DNA of 64,000 bases from NCBI GenBank assembly GCA_934047225.1, contig OW203987.1, forward strand, positions 1,453,501-1,517,500. Reading direction: 5' to 3'. The notes under the pieces were generated by a model. That model did not search any database. It saw only the letters and a list, made by a program, of their open reading frames with translations, and was not told where the DNA came from. This document shows, one piece after another, positions 47,571 to 59,297 of this stretch. The translations under genes were made by a program, and so were the position numbers. How positions within the stretch are numbered: the first letter of the stretch is position 1; the number at the start of each line of letters is the position of its first letter. The stretch comes from Ypsolopha sequella (taxonomy: Eukaryota > Arthropoda > Insecta > Lepidoptera > Ypsolophidae).

Positions 47571-48786
47571 CAGATGCCAGGAGACAGGCTCAATCTGCAG
47601 AATTGGTCGCAGTGTCAAGTAAAGAACTCTGAACTCGGCTGCAGATCAGCTTGTCCCACTGATTTTGTTGTGTCAAATCGGTGGGCAAATCCTCATCATT
47701 ATGTTGTATATACCTTATGTGTAGTATATTTATAAACAAACAAGCAAGATTTTTTAATGTATCCTGACATTATACCTGCCTGCTACTTACTAACATACAC
47801 AAGATACTTCTAATATTAGAAGAAACTAAAGAAACCATCCTAGACAGGGATCAATTTATCAAACCGTCTGCAAAAATTTTATATTCATAAGTATCAAGTA
47901 AGACCCAACTAACCGTTAGTACAGTTTTAGCACAGTAAGATGTCACAAGGGATGTATCTGTGTCGTCGCTCGTATTCAACGTTCCGTTACAGATATGCAT
48001 CCAGATGTTATGAATGATTCAACGCCGAATAGAATTTGTTCTGGTTTGGTCTAGCATGACTATCTTGCCAGTAACGCTATCCCTATTTTGACACTATAGC
48101 ACGTTCGTTATGACCCGAGGATATGACACCAGTACATGACATGGTAAAGAGGAAAAGGTACAAAGGCTTACATTTGTAATGTTAACGCGTATAATATGTA
48201 ATACGAAATGGTAGTAATATTTGCACGTATATCATATCTACTATATGGGTACGAATATTTACGCATATGCCATAAGAAAATAGGAAGAAATCGGTTAAAT
48301 TAAATAGATAAGTATAATAAACAATACGAAGTGCTAATCAGGAATCCTCAAACAGCCAAATTTCGGTTTGCCTTCGTATCTCTTTGTGGTAGAACTCAAC
48401 AACGGCTAGACAGATTGATCTTTTAGTACGTTAGATAGATGTTAATTAATTGGAAAAATAAAAAAACACCTACACTTTCATGCCATGAAGTAAACCCATG
48501 CTACTGTCGAGGCAGTGCTCAGTATTTAGTGTACCGGGTGAACGTATAAATAGTCGCCACGTCTGTCCATTTGTCGCCGAGAATATTAAAATGTATGAGA
48601 AAAATCTGAATGTGGTCTTGTTAGTGAGATGAGCAACCCTTGCGAAACATTATACTTGCCTTCGTCTGAAAAATATATTTTGTGTTTCGTAACGTAATTT
48701 AACCTACTTGTCTAAAGTAAGGGGAAACGATTCCTTTTACATCTAACACCGATTTTGAAAGCACGTGTTTATAAGTTAGGTGATTT
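47571..48786. other. No gene seen
   Basis: AT-rich, nothing recognised beyond the GC-rich edge of the relic. Confidence 0.5.
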
Positions 48787-49620
48787 CAGGGTACCGTACC
48801 CGAAGTTACAGACGCCAATACATGAAGTTACAGACGCCAATACATGAAGTTACAGACGCCAATACATGAAGTTATAGACGCCAATACATGAAGTTACAGA
48901 CGCCAATACATGAAGTTATAGACGCCAATACATGAAGTTACAGACGCCAAAACATGAAGTTACAGACGCCAATACATCAAGTTACAGACGCCAAAACATC
49001 AAGTTACAGACGCCAAAACATCAAGTTACAGACGCCAATACATCAAGTTACAGACGCCAATACATGAAGTTACAGACGCCAATACATGAAGTTACAGACG
49101 CCAATACATGAAGTTATAGACGCCAATACATGAAGTTACAGACGCCAATACATGAAGTTATAGACGCCAATACATGAAGTTACAGACGCCAAAACATGAA
49201 GTTACAGACGCCAATACATCAAGTTACAGACGCCAATACATCAAGTTAGAGACGCCAAAACATCAAGTTACAGACGTCAATACATCAAGTTACAGACGCC
49301 AATACATCAAGTTACAGACGCCAATACATCAAGTTACAGACGCCAATATATCAAGTTACAGACGCCAATATATCAAGTTTCAAATTTTGTTAGACTGTTG
49401 TACATCTAAGGTAAAATATCAAAAATAAAAATTTGGGCTCCGTACTCAGATAATGCCGAATTGTTTGTAAGACGCTACCAAAACTGGATTCTTTGTTTAC
49501 TTTTATTTTAAGTTAAAGGTGGAATAATGAAAATTTTAGCGGCCAGTTTTTTGTCGCCTTAGCATCTATAATGTTGTTATTTACCATTGCGCGAGTCCAA
49601 CTCGTACTTGGCCAAATTAT
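48787..49620. repeat. Dispersed repeat containing an expanded 22-bp array
   Basis: The ends CAGGGTACCGTACCCGAAG (48787) and GAGTCCAACTCGTACTTGGC (about 49594) are those of the family at 6950-7580. Between them, 48802-49380 holds about 26 copies of GAAGTTACAGACGCCAATAC plus AT, with GAAG/CAAG and TACAT/AACAT versions arranged in blocks, the block order being repeated (48802-48960 resembles 49060-49215). Confidence 0.85.
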
Positions 49621-49915
49621 TTAATGAAATTATCATATTTGTTGCTGTAAATGCTGGTATGTTGAAAATCCGTCGCAGTAACGACAGGTAAGGAGATATA
49701 CAGACACCAACGCTGCTATATTTAGTTACCATTGTTAACGGAACCCTCAGATTTGATTTTGGTCTCTAGTAGAAAAGAAACATAAAACCATATGAACTCC
49801 ATTTATTTCCAGTCATAGCGCAATAATAAAAACCGCATCACTTTCGGACCACCCGTTTAAAAGATGGCAGTAGCGAAATAGCTCCTATAATTTCCAGTAA
49901 GTGAGTGCTACATTC

Positions 49916-50035
49916 GTCCCAGTGGCTCAGTGGTGGCGCGGTGGCTTGTCATTGACACGGTTGGAGGTTGACGCTCGCTCTCAAGGAGCACCACATGTAC
50001 AATCTGTGCTGGGTACACTCGAGCGCAGACGTTTA
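49916..50035 (+). repeat. SINE-like tRNA-related sequence
   Basis: CAGTGGCTCAGTGGTGGCG and GGTTGGAGGTTGACGCTC recall A- and B-box regions. The following TCTGTGCTGGGTACACTCG occurs in known lepidopteran SINEs. Low certainty. Confidence 0.4.
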
Positions 50036-50627
50036 TCTACATGAAATACTCTAACTAAAACTAGTAATATTAACTGTAAACAAAATGCTTTAAAACTTGT
50101 TAACGTAATGCAATCAAAATGTACGAGTAATGCACAAAATAACGTAATTTTTTCGTGAAAACCTAATTGCCATAAAACACATTCATATCAAAGTTTTTAT
50201 TCAAAGTCAGGAAAACAATATTAGGGGTTGAAATATAATTTTTAGACAGTATATGAATATTTTAATACTTTTTTTATTATCACTTTCACTTATTGAGAGA
50301 TATTATTTATATTTTTCTATTGAAGGGAGTCCTAATTTATTTAAAGGAGTCCTTGAAAGTCTGGTGTTGTTAATGTTCTAGGTTCAGTTCCAGCCATAAC
50401 GTCGATCTACAAACTAGACTGAGCAATACACAATACAATAATATGTAGGTAATCTGTCAAAATAACGAGTAATTTATTGACAATGAGAATTATTGAATGA
50501 AACGTTAAAATTAATTAAAAAAATATCGTGTGGATATTTTATTAACAGGTATATCAATTAAATATGTTTTAAATTAAAAAAAATGGTTTCTAATATTGTT
50601 GCAATATAATAAGTTTTTCTAACTTTC
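50036..50627. other. No gene seen
   Basis: AT-rich; nothing recognised. Confidence 0.5.
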
Positions 50628-50635
50628 TCGGTGAC

Positions 50636-51264
50636 CAGTGGCGGATTTGCCCTAAGGCCCAGTAGGCCCGGGCCTAGGGCGGCCAGATATTAGGGGCGGC
50701 CAATCGTGGCAAAATACACCGATGATAACAATAAACTACCCAAAGTAAGTAGGTACCTATTACGTTGTTGTAAGTATTATTTTATTTTATTATTAAAGGA
50801 AAAGGCCAAAGCATTACAAACGGGTCTCCATTTTCGTGCTTACTGAAATATAAAAAACCGGTCAAACTCGCGTACCTAAAGTTCCATAATTTAAATTTTG
50901 TCATTTTGTTTTCGTGTATTTCTCAACCGCTATATTTTTCCTGTAATCTTTACGTAAGCACATATTAACATGATTTTTGGCATACTTTTCGGTCCACCAG
51001 TTTTTGAGATAAGGGGGGGGGATACATTTTTTGTGGATTTTAGCCAAACTATATATTTTAACAATCAGCTCTTTAATACTTACAATTTGATACCCATGTG
51101 ACTTATATTATTATATATACGATATGAGCATTATTAAATTTCTGAATTTATTTCGATAAAAGTTGACAAGTAAATTCATATTTATTACCTAAATGATAGG
51201 AGCTAAGAAAGGGGCGGCTGGTACTACATGGCCTAGGGCGGCCAAGACTGCAAATCCGCCACTG
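50636..51264. mobile_element. hAT-type non-autonomous element, 629 bp, 8-bp target duplication
   Basis: Begins CAGTGGCGGATTTGCCCTAA and ends CTGCAAATCCGCCACTG: perfect 15-bp terminal inverted repeats, with subterminal GGCCTAGGGCGGCC on both sides. TCGGTGAC is duplicated exactly at 50628-50635 and 51265-51272; an 8-bp duplication plus CA...TG ends fits hAT. No transposase. The interior (50854-51075) matches 7320-7560 inverted. Confidence 0.9.
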
Positions 51265-51272
51265 TCGGTGAC

Positions 51273-52189
51273 ATCAACTCCGACGACTCCATCATTAAAA
51301 CTACTGATTGTTTACCTTTTGTTCAATGGAATTTTTATTGATTATCTCGGTCGTTAAATTTTTAAAAGATATCGTGCATTATGTATGCTACGCGCGACTG
51401 TACTTACGTAATAAATGCAATACAGTTTTACTACCTCTCTTTCCGCCGGACCTGAGCGCCAGCCGATAGTACTCGACAGTATACAGACTGGCTGATATAT
51501 GAACTATAGAGGAAAGCTCCTCTAGCCCACATTGCGCTCTTATTTCGACCCAAATACAGGTAAAAAGTAGGTAAGCACCTAAGCGAATTTCGTAATGCAA
51601 CATTCATTCTATTTTTTGGATTCTGGTAAAAACTGTATGGGAAAGCCACGATGTCTGTCGTCTGCAGACCTGAACTGAAATTAGGTTTAGTAGTTTTATA
51701 TGATCTGGGGAATACCACATCCTTTTCCTTATTGATAATTATATTGATGAAGGAACCCTATAATATGTTTGTTTGTAGGTATCCAAGTTTATCTACAATA
51801 TCATCTAGTAGGTAGTTGACAAATGTTTCACAAACACGTCGCCCATACAATCGAGCGCCGCCCTACATTCCGACAGTTTATCGGGAAATCCTTGTAGTGT
51901 GTTTGTTTGTTTGTCGATTTGTTTGTGCAACTACTTGATAACTTGTTGTAATTATTACTTACTGTAATAGAAGGAAGATATCAGATTTATTATATTTCTA
52001 CACGGATTTTACAATATTACTTTCTTTTGTTTAGTTTATATCGATACGATATTATTTAAGAGGTCTCAGGGGTGTTAAAGGTATTAACTGAATAGTTCTA
52101 ATACTTTGGACCTCATACTGAATATTGGTCAAGTTAAAATCATTTGGAATAGAAAAGCTTGTTTGAGTTGACTGATGAATTAAGAAGTA
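51273..52189. other. No gene seen
   Basis: Short minus-strand frames at 51388-51718 overlap each other and match nothing known. Confidence 0.5.
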
Positions 52190-52375
52190 AAAAAGCGACG
52201 GTAGCTAATGTTTAGAACGCAGGCCTCTTAATCTTGAGATCCAGGTTCGACTCCCGGTCGGGAACACGCACCAATGAGTGTTTAAGAATTTATGTGCATA
52301 GTATTTGTTCTTAGTTCTTACTTACCACTTGCTGAACGGTGAAGAACAACATCGTAAGGAAACCTGAGTGCCCTA
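52190..52375 (+). repeat. tRNA-derived SINE
   Basis: GACGGTAGCTAATGTTTAG resembles an A-box region; GGTTCGACTCC (52244-52254) is a perfect B box. The body GCTGAACGGTGAAGAACAAC, ATCGTAAGGAAACCTG is a familiar lepidopteran SINE 3' part (also near 40915). Not a functional tRNA. Confidence 0.65.
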
Positions 52376-52983
52376 AAAAGCGTGTATTTGTGCCTGAAGT
52401 ACAGCGACAGGGCTCACCACCCATCACTTTGGGAGATAATAATCGTCAATCAATAAATGTAATAATCAACAATCGTCAAATCGACGTAATAATAGTAATG
52501 CAAGTCACAGTTCAAGGGTGTACCAAGTATGACTTTCATTTCACCTGTTCACACTCGGAATATCTCTGACACCCCCTTGGGGATTCATGTCGTGACGTTA
52601 TACTTATTTTCAATCTATTTTTAAAGAGGTGTGTCAGGATACTAGCAATAATCTCCTCCTACCCCTCTGAAATATAACCATGAATCAGTATTTATTCTTC
52701 TATCCCAAGTTTGATTTACATTATTTGGAAATTGATTGCAAGTTTCAACAGTAGCCTTCGATTTCAAAAGTTCAAGTTATCAAATTATGAAATACAGTGC
52801 TGTGATTGGCTGATTTGCTATCTAAGAAAAGAGATTTTTATCATTTAGAAGTGGGCCCCATGTGTTGTCTTATTTCTACAGGGTTGCCTATTCGTTCAGG
52901 TTTCTGGGAATGCGGATCGAGCACAAGAAAGAAAGGTAAAGGTATCAAAATTAAATTGTAAGTGGTGATCCCACCACTCCCGT

Positions 52984-53076
52984 AATCGACTTGTCACACG
53001 TTACCGACGTGTCACACGTTACCGACGTGTCACACGTTACCGACGTGTCACACGTTATCGATGTGTCACACGTTTT
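52984..53076. repeat. 18-bp tandem repeat, 5 copies
   Basis: Unit CGACGTGTCACACGTTAC; each unit contains GTGTCACAC, itself a near-palindrome. The last copy is diverged. Confidence 0.9.
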
Positions 53077-53404
53077 CTTAATGTAGCAACGTTGATCCTG
53101 GGAAGTTACTAATTCTGTAAAAACTTTTATAACTCGAACGGTCTCTAATCTTGTTTTATATATAATACAAAACATTAAGTTTTAATTTCAACTCTTTCTT
53201 TAGTTGAAATATAAATAACGAGTAAATAAAATCTTCTATAAACTCTGATTGTCAAACGGCTTCAAATAAATAAAGATTTCGCCTGGCAGTGTGCATAGCA
53301 TTTTTACACGAACGCTTGGGGATGAAAAAAGTATCACGACAAAACAGTTATTTTTCTCAATTTTCGTGAAATCGTTAATTAAAATAAATAATGATTTTTG
53401 ATGG

Positions 53405-53471
53405 AACATAAACGAACGAAGCACTCGTGTCCCAATGTCTCACATTATGTCATAGTAGTACAAAATACTAG
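53405..53471. mobile_element. Partial palindromic MITE (GTGCAACTG family), copy 3
   Basis: GCACTCGTGTCCCAATGTCT and CACATTATGTCATAGTA match the right arm of 20091-20217; the left arm is missing. Confidence 0.65.
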
Positions 53472-53570
53472 TAGTTTAATCTCTGCCTATAATTAAATTG
53501 TACATGCCAAACAGCTAAAGATCATTTTGAGTAATACTGCATACGTTATTACTTATTACATCTGTATAAT

Positions 53571-53870
53571 AAATATCGTTGAGAGGTGTCGTGGGACACC
53601 CGGCTGGAACGAAGTTCCTTTCGATCCGGACACGCAAGCCGCCGCGCCGCCGCGTCGCGTAACTCACCCCACTCCATACTATGAAACTCGGTAAGAAGCG
53701 TTAGCGATAAAGAAGTGTATGAAAGCGATACGAGAAAATGTAACGGTCGAAGTGTTTCACTTTTTTTCGTACCTACGTAAAGATTACACACTCGTTCACC
53801 ACCTAGCCCTCATCCGCCAACCATCTGGAGTATAACGTGCGATAGGAACTTCGTATCAACTTTGCTTTGC
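53571..53870. repeat. Dispersed lepidopteran repeat
   Basis: GGTGTCGTGGGACACCCGG, AACGAAGTTCCTTTCGATCC and ATGAAACTCGGTAAGAAGCG, GATAAAGAAGTGTATGAAAG are phrases I recognise as a common lepidopteran repeat. A minus-strand open frame through it is a repeat translation. Confidence 0.5.
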
Positions 53871-54239
53871 TGCATTTATTACATTATGCATATACATAAT
53901 ATTTTTTTTTTCCTATATCTATTTTTTTTACTTATGCAAGTGAATACTTTAATTAAATTTAAGTAAGCCTAATTTTTTTTTTAAGATTTGATATTACGTG
54001 TAGAAAGTATGTACCTATTTTACAAATAAACTATTTCAATTTGAATTTGTTCCAAAAAATAATAAAATCCACACAACTGATTTATAATAATGCTTTGATT
54101 TTGGCACAGTGGTTTTTACGAACATATTTTACGTATAGTTATGCGTATTTTTACATAAGTTTAACATGAAAAAACCAAGAGTCATCTTTTATCTATTTAA
54201 AATAGTCATTTCAATAAATTTCCTGTATTTTGACCTAGT

Positions 54240-54470
54240 TTCGTCGCTAGATGGAGCAACCTTCAACCCGAATGCACTCACGCACCGTCGCGCGCGCGCC
54301 ATCTCGCGTGTGACATAATGCCATGTCACTCGCACTCACACACTTACGCACGCACACATGCGCACTTGTTTGTGCTGAAAACGGGGTCATGGTTGCGTAC
54401 GCGCAGCCTAGTCGTGACGCGCGCTGAAGTGACCCGTGCGGGGACAGACGGTGCGGGTAATTTATGTTAG
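54240..54470 (-). promoter_or_regulatory. CpG-rich island
   Basis: CG-rich with GCGCGCGCG runs and CACACTTACGCACGCACACA. Resembles 10860-10960 and 43450-43530 in style. Could be an internal promoter of E74 or a dispersed repeat; no start, splice or coding signal settles it. Confidence 0.25.
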
Positions 54471-54663
54471 ACAACGTTTACGGCAAAAACATATGTATAT
54501 ATTATATACTTGTTGATATGTGCGATACACTTTCCCTTGATAGTACATTTAAAATTGACATATTGTTTGTCCAAATTAAACAAACCCCACGTTTAAATAT
54601 GTAGCCATCACTTTTAGGAAATTTATTTGTCTTCCTGTGAAAAAATCAATTCAAACTAAAAAT

Positions 54664-54776
54664 CATATGATTTAATAATTATAAGCAACAAAAATAACAG
54701 TTTTCAGTATTTTTGAAAATACTGAAAACTGTTATTTTTGTTGTTAATAATTATTAAATTAAATAAAAATCATATG
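54664..54776. repeat. Long hairpin with 2-nt loop
   Basis: The core arms 54687-54713 and 54716-54742 (27 bp, starting AACAAAAATAACAGTTTTCA) pair perfectly around TG. Outer parts pair imperfectly (CATATGATTT ... AAATCATATG). Confidence 0.9.
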
Positions 54777-54989
54777 AGGCTATTTTTTAAATAAAAACAC
54801 TTAGCTCTGTTTAAGTCTCCTTTTGCAATAAATGTTAAACTCCTGAGGACTGTTGCTGTTCACTCATAAATTAGCCGCACCACTATTTAGTGAACGGGTC
54901 ACTTCACGCGGTTTCGCTTACGAAACGAGGAAAAGCCGGCTTTTTATGTAGTGCAGTGAATCTGGAGGGCGATTCTGTGTTATAGTATA

Positions 54990-55600
54990 AGAGCTAGCGA
55001 CCAAATCGGTCATGTGGCTTCAGCTGTATTGAAACTCCGTTAGCTACTTCCCTGAACAACCTTTTCCGATAATCTTCGTGCTGGCAGGCCGCGGGCGGTG
55101 GGTGCGGGTGTAGTGCGGTGGGGAAAAAAATGAAAAAAAATGTGGGCTCAGCTACATCATTTTTTTTTTCAAACAGTTGCTCTGCCCTGTGCACCCAAAA
55201 AAATTTTTAAATTGATCTGGTGGTGGGAAGGGATTGCCAGCGTTAATTAAAAGTACCAAGCCGCCGTGAGCCGTGAGCGCGCTGACGCGTTCGCCGGCTG
55301 ATATCTGAGCCCACATGAAAATTATTATGATTTTGGTACTTTTAATTAACGCTGGCAACCCCTTCCCACTACCCAATCGATTTCAAATTTTTTTTGGGTG
55401 CACAGGGAGTACAGAGAAACTGTTTGAAAAAAAAAAGTCGCTGAGCCCACATTTTTTTTAATTTTTCCCCACCCCACTACACCCGCACCCACCGCCCGCG
55501 GCCTGCCAGCACGAAGATTATCGGAAAAGGTGGTTCAGGGAAGTAGCTAACGGAGTTTCAATACAGCTGAAGCCACATGACCGATTTGGTCGCTAGCTCT
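54990..55600. mobile_element. Foldback element, 611 bp, about 270-bp arms
   Basis: Left arm 54990-55259 (AGAGCTAGCGACCAAATCGG ... TTAATTAAAAGTACCAA) is the inverse of 55333-55600 (ending CGATTTGGTCGCTAGCTCT), with visible substitutions and homopolymer differences; 73-bp loop. Arms are GC-rich in the middle (GGCAGGCCGCGGGCGGTGGG). No coding frame; open frames on the minus strand are arm artefacts. Confidence 0.9.
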
Positions 55601-56793
55601 CAGTCTATTAGCTGTAGTACCCGCCAAGTTCTGGGAATGTGGCCGACAATACTGAATACCAACTATTTGGTGATTGTTTGCTCACTGATTTTTCTTTGTC
55701 ACTTGAAGGAAACGTCAATTAATTAACCTTTCAGTTGCGTTGACATTAGAGAAAACAGTTTCTTGGAAACAGGGTTTCGGAAGGTATTTCTCAGACTTCA
55801 AGAAAACTGTCCCTAAGTTTTGCTTTTTCTCAAAGATCTGTACAGAAAACTTATGAAATCATCTTTAACTGTTCGCCTGTTTGGTTAAAAGATCGAAACA
55901 ACTGATTCCATTGCTATAATTTTTACAAACGCAGCACATTGGTTAAAATAAAAAGTACATGCGGCCTATTGTACCTCAATGAGTTCGTCTCCTACATGAA
56001 CATTTTTATGAAAATCAATTGCCTTTACAAAGCTTACGAAAGAAATAAAATATTTTTTTCGATATCTTAAAAAATTACGAAGTTATTGGCATTCAAAGTA
56101 AACTTAACGGCATGTATCATGACGTCATCTGACACGATTTCATAGAACAAGTGATAAATATCGCTATTGCTAGCTTCGGTTATAATAGGAATTTTTTAAA
56201 AAATTCTAAAAGTTTTGTGTTTTACATTTAATCAGTTCCTATAAAAAATATACTACTAAACTACAGTAGGAGATGAGCTCATTATATAATGTTATTTTGT
56301 ACATAAATATACATATATTTGTACATAAATGTATATTTTGTACATAATATTTTAACAGGCCTCGTTCACATCACGAAATGAAATGAAAACCAAAAGTCTA
56401 GCTATAATTTTGTGCAAATAATTTATTACTTACAAAGTTTGTAATGAAAAGTGCATGTACCTACGCTCCGAGTTTTTGACATGTGTTTGTTGATAGTTAG
56501 TTGGACATCTCTGGCCACGGCGTGACTCTTTACTACTTGTGACGGTCTGAATTTGAAGAAATTCGTATATCGTCATTTGACTAACAGAGCTGCTGCATGG
56601 GTTATTTTTCCCGGATAAAGCTCGACTTATCCGACATAAACTTAATTGTAGAAAGAACCTTGACACGGTGTCCTACATATATGGCAGATTCAGTTAAGTC
56701 ATTCTAATTACTGAGAAACCACTAGCTTGCTTAGGTACATCAAAAGTACGTATATTTTCCTTAACAATGCTAAATATGTTGTTTTGACATAAT
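55601..56793. other. No gene seen
   Basis: AT-rich; a TGACGTCA at 56120-56127 and the inverted small repeat at 55980-56025. Confidence 0.5.
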
Positions 56794-57223
56794 ATATAAG
56801 GTATTTCAATTTAAATTGAAAGTAATTTAGGGGGTGATTTAGTATAACGATAGAGCGAACGGTAGTGTCTATGTTTACATGTTTTATGGTCAAATTATCA
56901 ACTCAAAACACTTTTGTATTGTATGTGTTCCTACTTCTACTAACTTTTTTTTCACTTCTCAGTACAAAGTGGTCCGATCAGCTGACTCAGTTTGTATGGA
57001 CAAGTGAAGAAAAAGTTCGCGCAAAAAAATTACTTTGCAGTGGAATATGATGTATTAACGATACTGAATCACCTCCTAAATTACTTTCAATTTAAATTGA
57101 AAGACCTTATATATTGTCTTTTCTACTGAACATTTATAGAAGTAGGAACACATACAATACAAAAGTGTTTTGAGTTGATAATTAGACCATAAAACATATA
57201 AACTTAGACACTACCGTTCGCTC
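56794..57223. mobile_element. Rearranged inverted-repeat element (A-B ... A'-B')
   Basis: Segment A (56794-56838) is inverted at 57068-57112. Segment B (56853-56939, 87 bp) is inverted at 57137-57223. The order is A, B, A', B', so the pairs interlock and do not nest. A itself contains the palindrome TTCAATTTAAATTGAA. The 128 bp between B and A' is unique. Confidence 0.85.
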
Positions 57224-57322
57224 TAACATAACTTCTTTACGAACCTGTCAAATTCAATTGTACAAAATAACTTAGTAATAACTGCGAAATTACTGACATT
57301 TTGGAAAAAAAAACATTTCTCA

Positions 57323-57475
57323 CCACCATGAGTTTTGTTATACTTTAGCGACTGCGTAAAATATTTTGCATGAGAAATTCTGGTTCCTCTCGTAAACCGC
57401 TAGGGGCGCTGTGCAATTTTTCATATAAATATTTTACGCATATGGTAGCGTGTATCGAGTGCAAAACTCATGGTA
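57323..57475. repeat. Small inverted repeat, MITE-like
   Basis: ACCATGAGTTTTG pairs with CAAAACTCATGGT, and GCGTAAAATATTT with AAATATTTTACGC. Confidence 0.75.
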
Positions 57476-58384
57476 GGGCTACTGGACCATGTAGAGCAAC
57501 GCAATGCAAGTCGCGGCCCGCAGTCTCGTTTTTTTAGTATCTTTGTCCGTGTCAACCAATGTCACTAAGAAATAAGTAAGCTATAACAAGTATGTAACTA
57601 ATTGTAAAATAGCTCTTTAAAAAATTAACTTAAAATCTTTGTTGTCGTAAACTCGTAACACTACCTACTTTGACTTATTTTCTTGACGAGCCGCGGGGCC
57701 CCGAGACAGAGGTGGACCTATATCTATTGGATAATCCGGCCCTGTTTATTGAAAGTCTGCTTAATTAAAGGTCTAGAAATAGCAATTAATTTTTTTTTAA
57801 ATAGCATAACGGCCACTTTTAGCGTTATTTTAAGTTTTGTTTATTATTGTTTCATCAGTTTTTAGAGATCGCAGAAAAAGTGTCTCAATAAACATTTATT
57901 ATGGCACTGTTTCCGCTTGGTGACTTCACTTGAACTATCCTGAATGAGCCCCTGTGTATGTGTTGAATTTATTTACTAAATTATTTAACGGTACCTAACA
58001 ATTAGTATTTATTATTTACTTATTTATTACACTTTTGTATGTACCTTTAGAAACATAATTTACAACACATTTTCACATAAAAGACAGACATCGTGTACAA
58101 GGGCGGCACTTATTGCTAATAGCAATATTTTCCAGGCAACCTTTGGGTGGAATGAAAGAGATGTTAACGATAAAAAGGGTAGCGTTAATGCTAACAAAAA
58201 AGCAACGTACTAATTTTAACTAAAATGTAATATTTATTAACATAATAATCTAATATATATTTTATATCTAACATAAAAAATACATACACATACAAAAATT
58301 AAAATACATAAAATAAACGTAAATAAATAAATACGTATACATACTTAAATACTTAATATAGGGACGGGATATTTAGATGGAGTT
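57476..58384. other. No gene seen
   Basis: AT-rich; the last part is probably the 3' untranslated tail of the LINE relic that follows. Confidence 0.5.
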
Positions 58385-58848
58385 CTATTTTGACGGGTAT
58401 TCGGAATGAAAAAAGTGCTTCACTTTGATCTTAAATGAGTTAACATTTTTCAACTTTTGTATAGAAAGGGGCAAACGGTTCCAGAGTCGTGCAGCATGAA
58501 AAGTAAACGAATCATTGTAAAAACCTGTTTTCGCTTCAGTAAGTGCCAATGTTTTAATATTACACAGCCGCATCTCTCTACCGTGATCGGAGAGAAAACT
58601 AAATCTTTCTCGCAAGTAACAGGGAGCAGATGGATTGTTAAGGACATCATGAAGAACAGAGAGAATGTGAGCATTTCTGCGAAGACGAATGGGGAGCCAG
58701 TTTAACTGCGAACGGAATTCAGATACATGGTCATATTTGCGAAGAGAGAAAATAAAACGAATACAAAGATTCTGGAGACGTTCGAGTTTTTTAAGAAGTT
58801 CCTCAGTATGGTCCAAGTGACAGGAGTCCGCATGATCTAAAATAGGTA
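58385..58848 (-). pseudogene. Non-LTR retrotransposon ORF2 C-terminus (CR1-like)
   Basis: An uninterrupted minus-strand frame reads IPILDHADSCHLDHTEELL, then KLERLQNLCIRFIFSLRK, LNWLPIRLRRN, RERFSFLSDHGREMRL, TFHAARLWNRLPLSI and VNSFKIKVKHFF, stop at 58385. This is the C-terminal region after the reverse transcriptase in CR1-like LINEs (YPILDYAD..., LERLQN--IRFIF, L-WLPI--RR, AR-WN-LP--I). About 150 codons remain and appear undamaged, but everything upstream is gone, so it is a 5'-truncated copy. Its truncation point coincides with a perfect palindrome (58835-58877). Confidence 0.85.
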
Positions 58849-58917
58849 TAGTATCAGATACTATACCTATTTTAGATATATTTAGGACTAAGTATAGATT
58901 CTATACTTAGTCCTAAA
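58835..58917. repeat. Two adjacent perfect palindromes
   Basis: 58835-58855 pairs perfectly with 58857-58877 (21-bp arms around one base); 58881-58897 pairs with 58901-58917 (17-bp arms, loop ATT). Both contain CTATAC/GTATAG words. Confidence 0.9.
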
Positions 58918-59297
58918 ACTTTCAATTTACGCAAAACGACTAAAAAGTTATGAACAAAAAACCAAAACCACTCAGGAACACCATACACGTGGGCTTCATT
59001 TAAAAACGCTTATAAGTTAAACTTTTTCCTCTTCCCTATTTGATAAAAAGTAGTTTGAAAGTAACCGCCTTCCACTTGACGACGATAGTCCCGCGGGGCT
59101 GAGCAGGGAGCCCCGCGGCACAGATATCACAACTTGTGACTGGCGGCTACAACACTTTCGATAAAAGTAAAGTGTTCAGTAGTTTTACTGATTTATAGTT
59201 TCAAGGTGAGGGTGTTCATGTTGTGTCGAACAATCGTCGTACTCTTTTGTGTTTTATTTGTAAATAACAACAACATACATTTTGAAATAAATATAAT

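Noticed and set aside
48802..49380. CRISPR-like array
   Set aside because: The units are contiguous 22-bp tandem repeats without spacers, in a eukaryotic setting.
52225..52270. tRNA gene
   Set aside because: Perfect B box, but the acceptor and anticodon stems do not pair and a SINE body follows.
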